Below, piece after piece: positions 22,790 through 33,639 of a DNA stretch of 64,000 bases. The notes beneath the pieces were generated by a model. That model saw only the letters and a list, made by a program, of their open reading frames with translations. It ran no database searches and had not been told where the DNA came from. The stretch covers positions 4,663,451 to 4,727,450 of the forward strand of contig NC_084728.1 of assembly GCF_033807575.1 (NCBI RefSeq), read 5' to 3'. Both the position numbers and the translations under genes were made by a program. Within the stretch, counting starts at the first letter, position 1, and each line of letters begins with the position of its first letter. This DNA comes from Cydia pomonella. Taxonomy: Eukaryota > Arthropoda > Insecta > Lepidoptera > Tortricidae.

Positions 22790-23030
22790 AACCTAACATA
22801 GGGTGCCGCCGGCAGCGGGGCAAGGCCCAAGCTGACGGTTGTCAGGGCCGCAGACAGAGGAACCGCCGGACTATCCGCGCCGTGTCCAAGATCATCGCCT
22901 TCTGAATCTGACCCTTGATTTAGCCACCTAGCTAGAGTATCTTGATGTCGAGATTCTTCACTATGAGACCGTTCGCTGAAACGATTATTGGAAAAATTAT
23001 CGTCGAATCTACATCCCACATATCTATTTA
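22790..23030 (-). pseudogene. LINE reverse-transcriptase C-terminus fragment
   Basis: Minus-strand frames read SANGLIVKNLDIKIL and, in another frame, AMILDTARIVRRFLCLRP before a stop. ILDTARIVRRFL is a familiar end of insect R1/Jockey-type LINE proteins (from memory). Frame breaks show it is dead; no other domain is present. Confidence 0.5.
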
Positions 23031-23530
23031 CTGTTAAATTTGGGATTTCGTCTTAAAAACTTCTGCCCGAGCTGTAGATAGCACCAACGCTATATCCAGG
23101 CGAGCCTATTAACCAGCGTTACATACCTACCTAATAATAAAATCCTCGAGTCAAGAGCGATAATTAATTTAAAACGTATCGAAACGCACGTATAATTATG
23201 TGTTATGACTAAGGCAAAGATCCTTTTCGGCCCAATTCCAACAATGATTTTAAGATGTCACATCGATATGACACACATACAGCGACATCTCTTAAGTATT
23301 GTACGCATTGGGCTGTTTGTTCATGTTAGATATCCCAGCAAAGCTATTTTACTTAATTAGGATAAACAAGCATAAACCCCTGCGCTGCATGTGCACTACA
23401 TATATTTTTTTGGTTCCAATGCATTTGGAGTATTGTTTGCATAGTAACTTATAGGATTTAATCTTGTTGCAATGTGAAAGCATATAAATACAATATCTTC
23501 TTATCTGGTATCTTCAAGCTGATCAAGACA

Positions 23531-23970
23531 TTAAGAGGCTGTCAACACCCAATGTCCTTGAAATTGATGTTACTTAAACAGTTTTTTAAGAAAGACTATT
23601 TGTTTTAGTCAAGTAAGAAAAATATATGTTCATATTAATTATATTTCAAAGACCGTGGTCGTACTCGATACACGATTGAACGAAATCGGCTCGATAGAAA
23701 ATAATTGCAAAGATTGGTCTTAAAATCACAATTAAACGGTTTTATGTCTTTATTGTTTTGACTTATGGGTCTGCAATTAAAATCACAATTTCAAAACATT
23801 TATATCTAAACCGTGGTCGAGTTAAATATTACACTAATAATCCACTTTTTTTATTTAAATATTTTTCTTATTATTCCCTTGCCCAGGCCCAGTAACATGC
23901 GACAGTGCTATCTCATTTACTCCGATACAAATAGACAGTGTCCGCGCTTTAGGTATTGACAGCCTCTTAA
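23531..23970. mobile_element. piggyBac-like MITE
   Basis: TTAAGAGGCTGTCAACAC at the left and GGTATTGACAGCCTCTTAA at the right. The TTAA at both ends is the target duplication expected of piggyBac-type elements. About 440 bp, no ORF of note. Confidence 0.65.
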
Positions 23971-24139
23971 GGATTGTAAATATTTTAGATTATCTGACAA
24001 AAAAGTAAAAGACTTCTTTATTAATAGGCCGTATTACGCAATTAATGAATATTTCGCGAAATCACTTTTTATTTTCTTTTTATTTATACAAGGAATTCCA
24101 ACAGCTATAAAAAATACATTAAACTTTTTAGATAGTAGT

Positions 24140-24550
24140 ACAGAACCAATTACAGGAACTCGCAAATAAAAACTGTATATATGGAACATGATGACGGATG
24201 GAAGTTGGATAGTCCTTAAGAACCGTGAGATTGAAGACCTAGTGGCTGAACTTAACATCATAGGAGAAAGTAAAGCCCACAGACTCCGTTGGTTGGGCCA
24301 CCTTGAGAGAATGAACGAAGATCGGAACGTAAAAAGAGCGTACCTGGGTCGCCTAGCAGGAGGACGTCCTATCGGACGTCCTAGGTATCGCTGGGGCGAC
24401 ATGGTGGAGGCGAATCTGCGCGAGCTTCGAGTCGACAATTGGCGAGAGGTGGCACAGGACCGAGAAAAGTGGCACTGTCTTGAGTCGGAGGCCAAGTCTC
24501 ATTTTGGGTCGCTGAGCCAACGGAGTAAGTACTTACTTACTCCGTTGGCT
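24140..24550 (+). pseudogene. RTE-type LINE C-terminal fragment
   Basis: An open frame at 24188-24530 reads HRLRWLGHLERMNEDRNVKR, then RPIGRPRYRWGDM and DREKWHCLESEAKSHFGS. RLRWLGH followed by GRPRxRW and a DRxxW motif is typical of the end of RTE-clade LINE proteins (from memory). The reverse transcriptase core is absent, so this is a 5'-truncated dead copy. It ends at an inverted repeat (24517-24551, arms GCCAACGGAGTAAGTA). Confidence 0.6.
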
Positions 24551-24734
24551 ATACATATATACTTATATATAATTACAAAATACACACTAAATACAAAAGC
24601 ACATGTGACACAAGATATTACAATATGAAATATATCAAGGTTACAATTAATAAAAAATAAGAGAGACCAAGAAATAGATATGAGCAATAAGCAAGAACAC
24701 TTATAATTTATGAAATTAATTACACTAAGATTTA

Positions 24735-25340
24735 TTATTATTTTTTTTTTTTTATTATTATTATTTATTTATTATTAACATAAAATCATACATCTCAAAC
24801 AGGTACGGAGTCCCACAAAACAGTTTACACGGTTTGACTGTGGGATCGTGCAGTCTCTACTCTCTTATATTTATATTTATATTACAATGAGATTCGTTTC
24901 TATATGCTCAATAATTATTTTATGCAGTTTACAAGGTAAGTACGCAGCTTTTTACCAAACTTAACTTTATTGGCTTCCTGTCTGATGTCTGAATAATAAT
25001 AAGATAAACAACTTATATTCGCATTTAGATGAACAACATGGACCGGGCCCCGGGCTCAAATAGATTAAGTTACAGATCACATTCCATAGCATATCACTAC
25101 CTGCAATATGTTATTTAGAAGCACTGATTGACTAGATTGCGCCTTACACTAGGGATTGAGCAATTAAATACGTCAATATCTAGATCCTTCGACAAATTAT
25201 TCAAGTCACGAGTTGCGCGACACAGGAAACTATTTTGCCTATAATTAGATAAAGTGCTTTTAACTGAAAGGGGGGGATAAAATCTTTTAGACCGAGTGGG
25301 CGTCACTTGACTAATTACTCCTGACATTATCATGATTTAT
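24735..25340 (-). pseudogene. 3' fragment of a Jockey-like LINE
   Basis: Minus-strand ORF 25115-25333 includes NNLSKDLDIDVFNCSIPSVR, comparable to LSNIDVFHCNIVSLKKAF at the end of the LINE at 29098-31629. It runs into an untranslated tail and a T-run near 24736-24760 (poly-A on the minus strand). Only the C-terminus is left. Confidence 0.55.
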
Positions 25341-25725
25341 TATTATTTATACTTAGTCTTATTGAATGACATGTACGTTCCCCTTAATTTTAAAATGCAT
25401 AACTCCTAACATACCTAACCTTAGAATAATCAGTTTTAGCATGTAAGTACTCTAGAGTATATTTTTATAATTGTATTTGCATGTATTTAAACGTAAAAGC
25501 AAATAAATGTTCTTATTATGATTCTGATCTGATGTTGATACCAGAAGATGGATAGTGGAACTCACACTTCTTATAAGTAACTACAATCTACAGATTATAA
25601 TTAAGTACACAGCATTTTTTGAAAATGACGTTTATTTTATCAGTTTCCATCGGTTAAGTTGTTTGTTCAACTAGAAGTTAATTAGCAAATATTAACTAAA
25701 AGTTTCCAGAAGTTATTGAAGGTCC

Positions 25726-26544
25726 TTAACGACGGCAGCCGCAGCCGGAGCCGGAGCCTCCCTTCACGCTGGTGATGGCCACGTTCCCGCAGCTGCCGCA
25801 GCTGTAGTCCACGCACGCTGAGCCGGTGGTATCGTACTTGCCCGAGAACTCCACGGCGCTCAAGAAAGGCAGTTCCCCGTTAACGTCCAAGTCACCGCTC
25901 AGGCCGAGCTCGGAGGAGACGGCGATGCCGGAGGGGGAGATGGGGCCGATGCTGGTGATCAAGAGGTCGCCACCGCTGCTGGAGATGGAGATGGAGTTGG
26001 CGCCGCCTGACCTGCTGGAGCTCCCCGAACTGCCGGATGAGCAGCCGCATTTCTGGCCAGAGATGGTCTAAAACGCAATCACAATTTTAGGAATATAAGG
26101 AGGTACTGTAAATATCTAAGAATGTATAGTAATTCTTTCCTCGTTATGGCTATTTACTTTCGGGCAGTCAGATAGTAGCAGATGAATTGAAGCTGTTTGT
26201 TTCGCTATAGGTACTTATATATATAAACTTTAAGTATTTAGTTCAGATTATCTTATTTTGTATGTAAGTCATTTTTACCGACTAGAGCTAGATATAAAAG
26301 AGCACCTGAAGCAATTTAACCAAAATAATTATAATCACATATTTGCGAAATTATGCATAAATACTGAATCAGTTTTGGACAAATTATGGCCACTTTGGAC
26401 AAGAACTCAAGTAAAAAGCATATAAGTGCCAGAACATTGAGCATCAAAGAATTCTGTTTGTTAAATCAAAAGGAAAAACCCAAATCTATAATTTACCTGG
26501 ACCAACAGAAGAGCAGCACAGAGAAGGATAGCTTTGAATGCCAT
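25726..26544 (-). CDS. Chorion class B protein B6 (cysteine-rich type)
   Basis: Exons 26497-26544 and 25726-26067 (minus), 429-bp intron; 129 residues. Signal MAFKAILLCAALLLVQ. Left arm TISGQKCGCSSGSSGSSRSG, central domain with SISISSSGGDLLITS, GPISPSGIAVSSELG, NGELPFLSAVEFSGKYDTTG, CVDYSCGSCGNV, and right arm KGGSGSGCGCRR. Lys replaces Gln at the start of that right arm. Seven cysteines in exon 2. Divergent to A6 and very close to B7; the upstream sequences of the two also match well. Confidence 0.93.
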
Positions 26545-26859
26545 TTTAATGGTCGTTGTAGTAAGTGTCTTACTAAAGTATGATTTTTAGTAAGAATTGT
26601 AGGACTTTTTATAGTTCTTGCGAGTCTTTCGAAATTAATTAAAGATAATAGACATTAACTTAAATAGGCACGTATGTAATCCTATACACATATGTTCTTA
26701 AACAAGTCTAGACTTACTTGATAAAATAAATCGTCCACGTGTTTCGTCTTTTGAAATGCTATTGTTTTTCTTATCATTGTTTAATTGGTGTATTATAAAA
26801 GCTGAATTTCAAGTGTATAGAACATAGTTTTTTCGGCCGTCGAATAAACAGCATCAAAC
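26545..26859. promoter_or_regulatory. Bidirectional chorion promoter, pair 6
   Basis: 315 bp. Minus TATAAAAA at 26606-26613 for B6, plus TATAAAA at 26794-26800 for A6. CACGTG at 26736-26741 is 52 bp before the A TATA. A GATA-type site lies at about 26771 (CTTATC). Confidence 0.72.
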
Positions 26860-28829
26860 ATGTCTCCTTACACGGTGTTGGTCCTCTGCATCCAGATTTG
26901 CCTGATCCAGGTAAGTTCAATTACTTTACTACATTTTTTCCAAGTCCGTCGTCTTGAATTTTAATAATTTTATAGTGCCTGACTATACCGTAAACTTTAT
27001 TTGTTTAGGTATTTTTTTTAAACGAGGGGACTTTTTGTACTTGCGTAAATGTTGATCAACAAAATTTGTTTATTATTTATTTTCTAAACAATGATTTCTC
27101 ATAATCGCCTATCGTATATTTTTCAATCTTCCTTAAGAAAGATTAGAATAACTTTTTCATTTCTCTTGCTCTGAAAGTGGGTCGTTGTTATTCTAAAAAG
27201 TGTGCAGAAAATGATACGTTTTTTCTCTACAGCACTGTAATTTCTACGTTTATTTTTCTTTTTTTACGATAAGCTATCAACATTTTGGTTTTAGATGACT
27301 ATTGTACAATTTACATTCTGATAAATTAAATACTGAGATATTTTTTAGCTAAATTGTTTATTGAAAGTACTCATAGTGTTGTGTTCCTGCCGGTGAGTAA
27401 GGTTGCCAGAGCTCAACGAGGGGGGGCGGGTTTAGGGTCGGCAACGCGCATGTAACTCCTCTGGAGTTGCAGGCGTACATAGGCTACGGAGACTGCTTAC
27501 CATCAGGCGGGCCGTATGCTTGTTTGCCACCGACGTAGTATAAAAAAAAACTCTCAAGAAATACTACTGAAGTTTATACTTAGCCCTATTGTCTTCAATG
27601 TACATTTATTTTTCTTTCTCGTATTCGAAATGATAAGTAGATAGTACTATTTATGCCTTTATCAACTAGGTCAAAAATGGTATTAAATAAACTTCAAAAA
27701 TATATTGGATATGTATGGGATAATCATCGCAAATAAAGCTTAGTGGTTTTTGGATGTTTCCCTTGCGCTATGACACGGGGTTCGTTTGCAGCCTATTACA
27801 ATTTGATAAAATGAAATTCTTCCTCTTTAGACTACGATTCTCTAAATCGGACCCAGAATATCTATGAAAAGTTCAAAACAAATCTCGAACCAGCTTTTAC
27901 AATTCGATCCGTTTAGGTATATACAGAATAGAAAAAAATAACTGGCCCTGGAAGAAAGGTGCCTTATAACCTTAACAATCCGAGTATCGAACCGACTAAA
28001 ATTTTCAAAAAATAAACACTCGCTTATTAAAATTTATCTAAGAAACATTACACTCGTATGTCTTACAAAATGTCTATAAAATCGAATATTTAGTATACAA
28101 GAATATTTTTAGACAAGAAAATAGTAACAAATCTTTGAATGCAGTTTTGTTTATTAGCTTAAGGTCTTAAGGCACTTTCCCTCGAGGGCCCTTTATTTTT
28201 TTCCAACCTTGCGGCCCGATTCGAAGAATGAGACACGATAACGATAAGTTCTGGTTTAAATAAGTTCTCATTTAGATATCGTTTGTATGTCGTATAATTG
28301 ACAGAAGCAGCTCGATTTGGGCAACCAATGTCACTTTAACGTTAGAAATATCGTAGATAGATCTTATTGGGATCACAGCGGAATCGAAATATACGTAAAT
28401 TTTGACATGTCGTTTAGTTATCGATCTTTTAAAGATCTTTCCAAGATCTTAAACGAGTTTTAATCATTCTCCGATTCGGGCCGTGTATATGTCGAATACT
28501 TACTTCCCTGGCTGAGTGATCCGAAAAGGATCTTAGCATTTGACATACTCAAAATATATTTTGTTCATTTTTTTCATTAACAGTCAGTGATGAGCCAGCG
28601 TTGCTGCGGCTCTGGATCCAGCAGCTACGGTTCCAGCTCCGGCAGCAGCTGCGGTTCGTACGGCGGGCAGGGTTGCGGACAGGTGGGCGCGGCCGGCACC
28701 ATCGACGCGTGCGGCACCACCTGCGTCACCGGCGCCGTGCCCGTGCTCGGCTCCGTCTGCTTCGGCGGCTGCGCGCCCGCCTGCGGCTCCGTCTCCATCT
28801 GCGGACAGTGCGGATGCGGATGCAACTAA
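26860..28829 (+). CDS. Chorion class A protein A6 (cysteine-rich type)
   Basis: Exons 26860-26910 and 28584-28829; 98 residues. Signal MSPYTVLVLCIQICLIQ and an exon 2 translation identical to A5 (SVMSQRCCGSGSSSYGSSSG onwards, 13 cysteines, end CGQCGCGCN). The 1673-bp intron is among the longest here because it took up the dispersed tail repeat at 27395-27549. Donor CAG|GTAAGT, acceptor TTAACAG. AATAAA follows near 28862. The B pseudogene sits tail to tail 154 bp beyond. Partner B6. Confidence 0.94.
27395..27549 (+). repeat. Dispersed 3' tail repeat, copy 2 (A6 intron)
   Basis: Nearly identical to 4763-4913, including TTACCATCAGGCGGGCCGTA and an A-run at the end. Absent from the A7 intron, which is otherwise alignable. 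Confidence 0.65.
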
Positions 28830-29097
28830 ATAGTTGTACCATGATGAATCACACTACACTAATAAAATAAACGATTGCTGACTAAAGAGTGTTTTGCTTC
28901 TTATGTTGCAACATAAGGTTAGGTTAGTTTTATACAATTAAAGTGACATTTAAGTTTAATAAAATATAATTCTAAATATTTATTATGAAATAATACTAGT
29001 GTCTACTACTACTGCGGTAGAACGTCTACCACAACTGTTGGTAGTACCACCGCTATAGCCAGACGAGAGGCCAGCGTTCACGCTACTCGGATAGATA

Positions 29098-31629
29098 TCC
29101 ACCACAGATCGCTCACAATTGATTTATTGCTAAACTGTACAATGTGCCCAATTAAGTCGGCTCCTGGTTTCGCGTACAACTTTCATTTATCAGACTTTAA
29201 AAATATGAATATAGAATTGTCGAAGATTAATTGGCCTAATTTGTTTGATACGCATAATTTAGAGGAATGTATTGAATCCTTTTATAAAATTATAAATGAT
29301 CTTTTTGTCAAGTATGTGCCCCGTCGAAAAATATACACCTCTTCTACAGCTCCCGTTTGGCATAGTAAAGCGTTAAGAAAAATTTTAAACGAAAAACGTA
29401 AGTATCACAAATTGTGGAAAACATACAAAAACCCTCTTGATTACCTTCATTTTAAAAACCTACGAAAGCGTGCCGAGAAAATGGAGTCACACTGTTATAA
29501 AAGTTATATTGCTTATTCGGAACAAAAAATAAAAACACATCCCGCTTTTTTTTGGACCTATGTTAAATCCGTATTCTCTAAAAATAAATTCCCTCAAACA
29601 ATGTCTTACAAAGGTACCCCTTCTTCAGACGCTAAACAAATATGTGATTATTTTAACGATTATTTCCACTCTGTTTTTGAGAAATTTACAGATAATATGC
29701 CTAATATTAGTAGTTGTTTAAATTCACTCTCGAATCCTCCCATTGATTTAAATTCAATAGATATTACTATTAACCTTGTTCTTAAACATTTAAATTCTGT
29801 TAATGTTCATAAAGGCTCTGGACCTGATGGAGTCCACCCTCTGTTTATAAAAAAATGTTCTAACTCTTTAGCAAAACCCATATGTTATCTATTTAAAAAA
29901 TCATTAAGTGAGGGCTATGTTCCAAAAATATGGAAACAGGCGTGGATAACCCCCATACCAAAAGGAAAAGTTAGTCATGAGATTGAGATGTACCGACCCA
30001 TTTCGAAACTATGTCAGTTTAGTAAAATCCTGGAAAAGATAGTAAAATTTCAACTCTTCGAAGTCGTTAAGAATCATATTACCCCCCATCAGCACGGTTT
30101 CTTTAAGGGTCGTTCGGTAGACAGTAATTTGTTAATCTTTACAGGCGAAGTTCTTGAAGCAATGGAGAGTGGACACTGTGTAGATGTCGTGTATACCGAT
30201 TTCGCCAAGGCCTTTGATAAAATTTGTCACAGCACATTGTTATATAAGCTTTGGCGACTCGGTATACATGGAGATCTTTTTCGATGGATTAAATCCTATG
30301 TCGAATTTAGAACTCAGGCCGTCGTATTGTCCGGTTATACATCACAGTATAAGGTCGTCACTTCAGGAGTCCCACAGGGATCTCATTTGGGGCCTCTTCT
30401 TTTTGTGTTATATATTAATGATATAACCGACTACATTAAGCACTCTAAAGTTTTACTCTACGCGGATGATGCTAAAATTTTTAAAATTATTAAAGATGTT
30501 TCTGATTGTGAACTACTACAAGAGGATTTATCTAACTTGGAGAGATACTGTACTGATAATAATATATTTCTGAACAATAAAAAGTGTAGTATTATAACTT
30601 TTTCTCGGAAAAAGAAAAATATTGGTCATAATTACACAATTTCCGATAAAGTATTAAATAGGGTAACGCAAATTCGAGATCTAGGTGTAATAATGGATTC
30701 TAAGTTATCATTTATTCCTCACATTGAGAATGTAGTTACTAAATCGTTTAAGCAATTAGGTTTTATCCTACGAGTCGGTAAACCATTTAAAAATTCTTTT
30801 AGTTATATAACTCTCTATAACAGCTATGTAAGAAGTCGTCTTGAATTCGCGTGTGCTGTTTGGAAGCCATTTCATGCTGTCCATATTAATAGAATCGAAA
30901 GGCTCCAAAAGAAGTTTGTAAAAACGTTAGATTTTAGGACTGGACAAAACTACGTTGATTACCACTCCTCATTGCAGTACCATAAAATTCAGTCTCTTCA
31001 AGACCGCCGCGACTGCGTAGACTCGGTTTTACTTTATAAAATCTTAAACTCTAAATTGGAGATTCCCTCACTACTTCAACAAATAAATATTAAAGTCCCT
31101 CGTGCGCGTCAGCGTAAATGTCGCAAAAAGGAATTATTTGCTGTCCCATTTAGCAGAACTTGTTATGCACGAAATATGTTTATAAGGCGTGCTTGTAGAC
31201 TTTATAATGAATGCGTAAATCTTTCTAATATTGATGTTTTTCATTGTAATATAGTATCTTTAAAGAAAGCATTTGTTTGTGAAAAAAATAATAATTAGGT
31301 ATTGATTTTATTTTATATACTTAAATATAATACCTGTATCAAATATATACCTATATAGTGAATGGCACAATAGTGTATGGCGTATATAATTGTAGTACTT
31401 AACTCTGCAGGTATTTAAGTAAGCTTAGAATTTATTATAATTGTTCAGTAACTATATATACATATATAAAACACAGATGCTATGTAGCAAAAAAAAAAAC
31501 TGTTTAAAATCTAACACTCTTATATTTAATTAAGGAAACCGTAGGTCTAGCTTTAAAATGCAATAGTTAATAATACCGCATATTGTAAACGACCGTTTGT
31601 TTCTTAATAAAAGAAAAAAAAAAAAAAAA
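29098..31629 (+). mobile_element. 5'-truncated Jockey-like non-LTR retrotransposon
   Basis: Inserted in a chorion B exon. It opens within the end of an endonuclease domain (HHRSLTIDLLLN, in frame with what follows), has one long ORF, a 3' UTR and a poly-A run at 31614-31629. Flanks read CTACTCGG and TTCCCGACC, against CACTCGGGTTCCCGACC in the intact gene B8, so there is no target duplication and one or two bases were lost. Truncation at the 5' end is the usual outcome of target-primed reverse transcription. Confidence 0.85.
29127..31298 (+). CDS. Non-LTR retrotransposon reverse transcriptase (5'-truncated ORF2)
   Basis: Open for about 723 codons from the first ATG, and open upstream to the insertion point, so the ATG is not a native start. 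Visible parts: linker after the endonuclease (residues 1-200); reverse transcriptase with GSGPDGVHP near 225, DFAKAFD near 359 and the catalytic YADD at 445-448; C-terminal domain ending LSNIDVFHCNIVSLKKAF. Absent: nearly all of the endonuclease and any ORF1, so it cannot move by itself. The frame is free of stops, which suggests a fairly recent insertion. Clade call (Jockey/CR1 group) rests on motif memory. It is AT-rich, unlike the chorion exons around it. Confidence 0.85.
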   Translation: MLNCTMCPIKSAPGFAYNFHLSDFKNMNIELSKINWPNLFDTHNLEECIESFYKIINDLFVKYVPRRKIYTSSTAPVWHSKALRKILNEKRKYHKLWKTYKNPLDYLHFKNLRKRAEKMESHCYKSYIAYSEQKIKTHPAFFWTYVKSVFSKNKFPQTMSYKGTPSSDAKQICDYFNDYFHSVFEKFTDNMPNISSCLNSLSNPPIDLNSIDITINLVLKHLNSVNVHKGSGPDGVHPLFIKKCSNSLAKPICYLFKKSLSEGYVPKIWKQAWITPIPKGKVSHEIEMYRPISKLCQFSKILEKIVKFQLFEVVKNHITPHQHGFFKGRSVDSNLLIFTGEVLEAMESGHCVDVVYTDFAKAFDKICHSTLLYKLWRLGIHGDLFRWIKSYVEFRTQAVVLSGYTSQYKVVTSGVPQGSHLGPLLFVLYINDITDYIKHSKVLLYADDAKIFKIIKDVSDCELLQEDLSNLERYCTDNNIFLNNKKCSIITFSRKKKNIGHNYTISDKVLNRVTQIRDLGVIMDSKLSFIPHIENVVTKSFKQLGFILRVGKPFKNSFSYITLYNSYVRSRLEFACAVWKPFHAVHINRIERLQKKFVKTLDFRTGQNYVDYHSSLQYHKIQSLQDRRDCVDSVLLYKILNSKLEIPSLLQQINIKVPRARQRKCRKKELFAVPFSRTCYARNMFIRRACRLYNECVNLSNIDVFHCNIVSLKKAFVCEKNNN

Positions 31630-31796
31630 TATTCCCGACCTCCTGCGTGATGGCCACGCAGTCCCCGCAGCGTTACGACACCGGCGCTGTGCCGTTAGTG
31701 TTGAACTGGCCCTCGAACGCCACCGCGCTCAGGCACGGCAGCGCGCCGGACAGGTCCAGGTTGCCGGACAGGTCCCGGTTGCCGGACAGGGCCAGG

Positions 31797-32660
31797 TGCT
31801 GATGATGATCAGAATGGAACTCTTCAACGACGTACACGTTTGGCGATTTCTCCTCTTCGCTGTGTTTGTTAAGTAAATTAGATTTTCAAGACAAATTTTT
31901 GTCAGGTTCGAGTCCTGACGATGGGGTCCATGAGGAATCGAGTGAACTCTTCAAATATGAAAGGCATACATATAGTGATTTTTGTATTTTCTTTAACAAA
32001 TCAAGCATTTGCATTTTAAAAAGTGACATTTGATGAAGTGGAACTGCTGCTGATGATCAGAATGGAACTCTTCAACGACGCATAGTACACGTTTGGCGAT
32101 TTCTCCTCTTCGCTGTGTTTGTTAAGTAAATTAGATTTTCAAGACAAATTTTTGTCAGGTTCGAGTCCTGACGATGGGGTCCATGAGGAATCGAGTGAAC
32201 TCTTCAAATATGAAAAGCATACATATAGTGATTTTTGTATTTTCTTTAACAAATCAAGCATTTACATTTTAACAAGTGACATTTGATGAAGTGAAACTGC
32301 TGATGATGATCAGAATGGTACTCTTCAACAACACATAGTATACGTTTGGCGATTTGTCCTCTTCGCTGTGTTTGTTAAGCAAATTAGATTTTCAAGACAA
32401 ATTTTTGACAAGTTCGAGTTCTGATGATGGGGTCCATGAGGACTCGAGGGAACTCCTCAAATGTTAAAGACATATATATTATAGTGATTTTTGTATTTTC
32501 TTTAACAAATCAAGTATTTACATTTGTAGAAGTGACATTTGATGAAGTGGAATTGCTGATGATGAACAGAACGGAACTCTTCAATGATGCATAGTTCACG
32601 TTTGGCAATTTGTTATCTTTGCCAAGCAGTTAGGTTTTCAAGGCACATTTTTATATTTCT
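31797..32660. repeat. Tandem array, about 250-bp unit, 3.5 copies
   Basis: The marker GATGATCAGAATGG starts at 31804, 32052 and 32305, and a variant at 32561, giving periods of 248, 253 and 256 bp. Each unit also has TTGGCGATTT, TCGAGTCCTGACGATGGGG and TTTCTTTAACAAATCAAG. The first two units are the most alike. The array begins exactly where the chorion pseudogene is cut off. Confidence 0.8.
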
Positions 32661-33639
32661 ATCCTATTTCGTTTTTTTAATAATTTTCTGTTGCATTATT
32701 TCATGCATGGTTTGAATAATTTTTCTTAAATACAGTCGAATACCCTATTGCGGGTAGGTTAATCTTACCAGTCAACCATAGGGCAAATCTGAAATGTGTC
32801 AAGGTGGGTGCAGTGGCAAAAAAACACATGTTACCTCCTTTTCTACATAATTAGGCGTTGGACGCTGTCTTTTTAATTTCATTGTATGAAATCTCAAATC
32901 AACAATAATCGTTCTTTCACCGGTCTCCCTCAATGAAGTCGGTTTTTTTTCTTAAAAAATATTATTTAACAATAGCGATCCGTCTCGGCTTCGCACGGAG
33001 TTGTCGAAAAGTTGTACCGCTTTTTTACTTAGATCACAATTCGACTGCCACATATGTAAGTAAGTAAGTAAATATTCTTTATTGCACCAACAATTATACA
33101 TTTTACATACATGTAAAACTACAAATGAATTTTAAAGGAAAATAGAACCAGGTAACAACAGGCGGTCTAATACGGCGGTCGGCGGTATGTAATTAGCATT
33201 CTTGAGGCCTTTTTAGAGGGCCTATCGATTAGAATCCTAAGTACTTTCACTGGAAAAATAAAAATCACGAACATAGGTTTAAATGCACTTTAAAAACACA
33301 TAGGTCTAAAATGAATTTGTTACAAATTATGCACAAAAGCTAAAGCACGGTAATTGTTTCTAAAATCGGAAACTTAACTATTACTTTTTTTTAACGTATA
33401 TAACTTAAAATTCATAAATATTGATTAACCTTGCGGTGACGAGGAGATAACAGTAAGTTATTTTTTTTAAAGAGAAAAAATGTTTTCATGTTACCCATGC
33501 GGAAGGAGGAGCTTTTTCTTCCCTGCTCGGATCGCCCCTAGCAGGAAAGAAAAAGCTCGGTACGTTCTTAAACAACGTCCAATCAAAAGCGAAGTAGGGC
33601 ACAGTGAAATATCATCTAGAGCAACCCAACTGGGAAAGT

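Larger units (their letters stand above)
22411..25725. other. 3.3-kb spacer at the inversion between pairs 5 and 6
   Basis: No functional gene seen. It contains LINE remnants at 22790-23030, 24140-24550 and 24735-25340, and a 440-bp TTAA-flanked MITE (23531-23970). The chorion module on the left (pairs 4-5) reappears to the right in inverted order, so this spacer sits at the centre of an inverted duplication. Confidence 0.6.
28983..31797 (-). pseudogene. Chorion class B pseudogene (B4/B8 type), split by a LINE
   Basis: Two pieces of exon 2 remain on the minus strand. 31631-31797 codes for SGALPCLSAVAFEGQFNTNG-like sequence; 28983-29097 codes for NAGLSSGYSGG, NSCGRRS and then runs past the usual stop. 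A LINE lies between them. Damage: premature TAA at 31673-31675 where B8 has Tyr; an extra LSGN-R/L-DLSG repeat; lost normal stop with readthrough to 28983; and everything 5' of codon LALSG, including exon 1 and the promoter, replaced by the tandem array from 31797. No A partner is found beyond it. By position it equals B8, third copy of the pair 5 + pair 4 module. Confidence 0.88.

Noticed and set aside
24883..24935. Signal-like start MRFVSICSIIILCSLQ followed by GGTAAGT, resembling an orphan chorion exon 1
   Set aside because: The donor would give phase 1, not phase 0. There is no exon 2 nearby, and the stretch lies in the 3' tail of a minus-strand LINE fragment.
31797..32660. CRISPR-like array (regular repeats)
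   Set aside because: The unit is about 250 bp and repeated throughout, with no short repeat/unique spacer pattern, and this is an animal genome.
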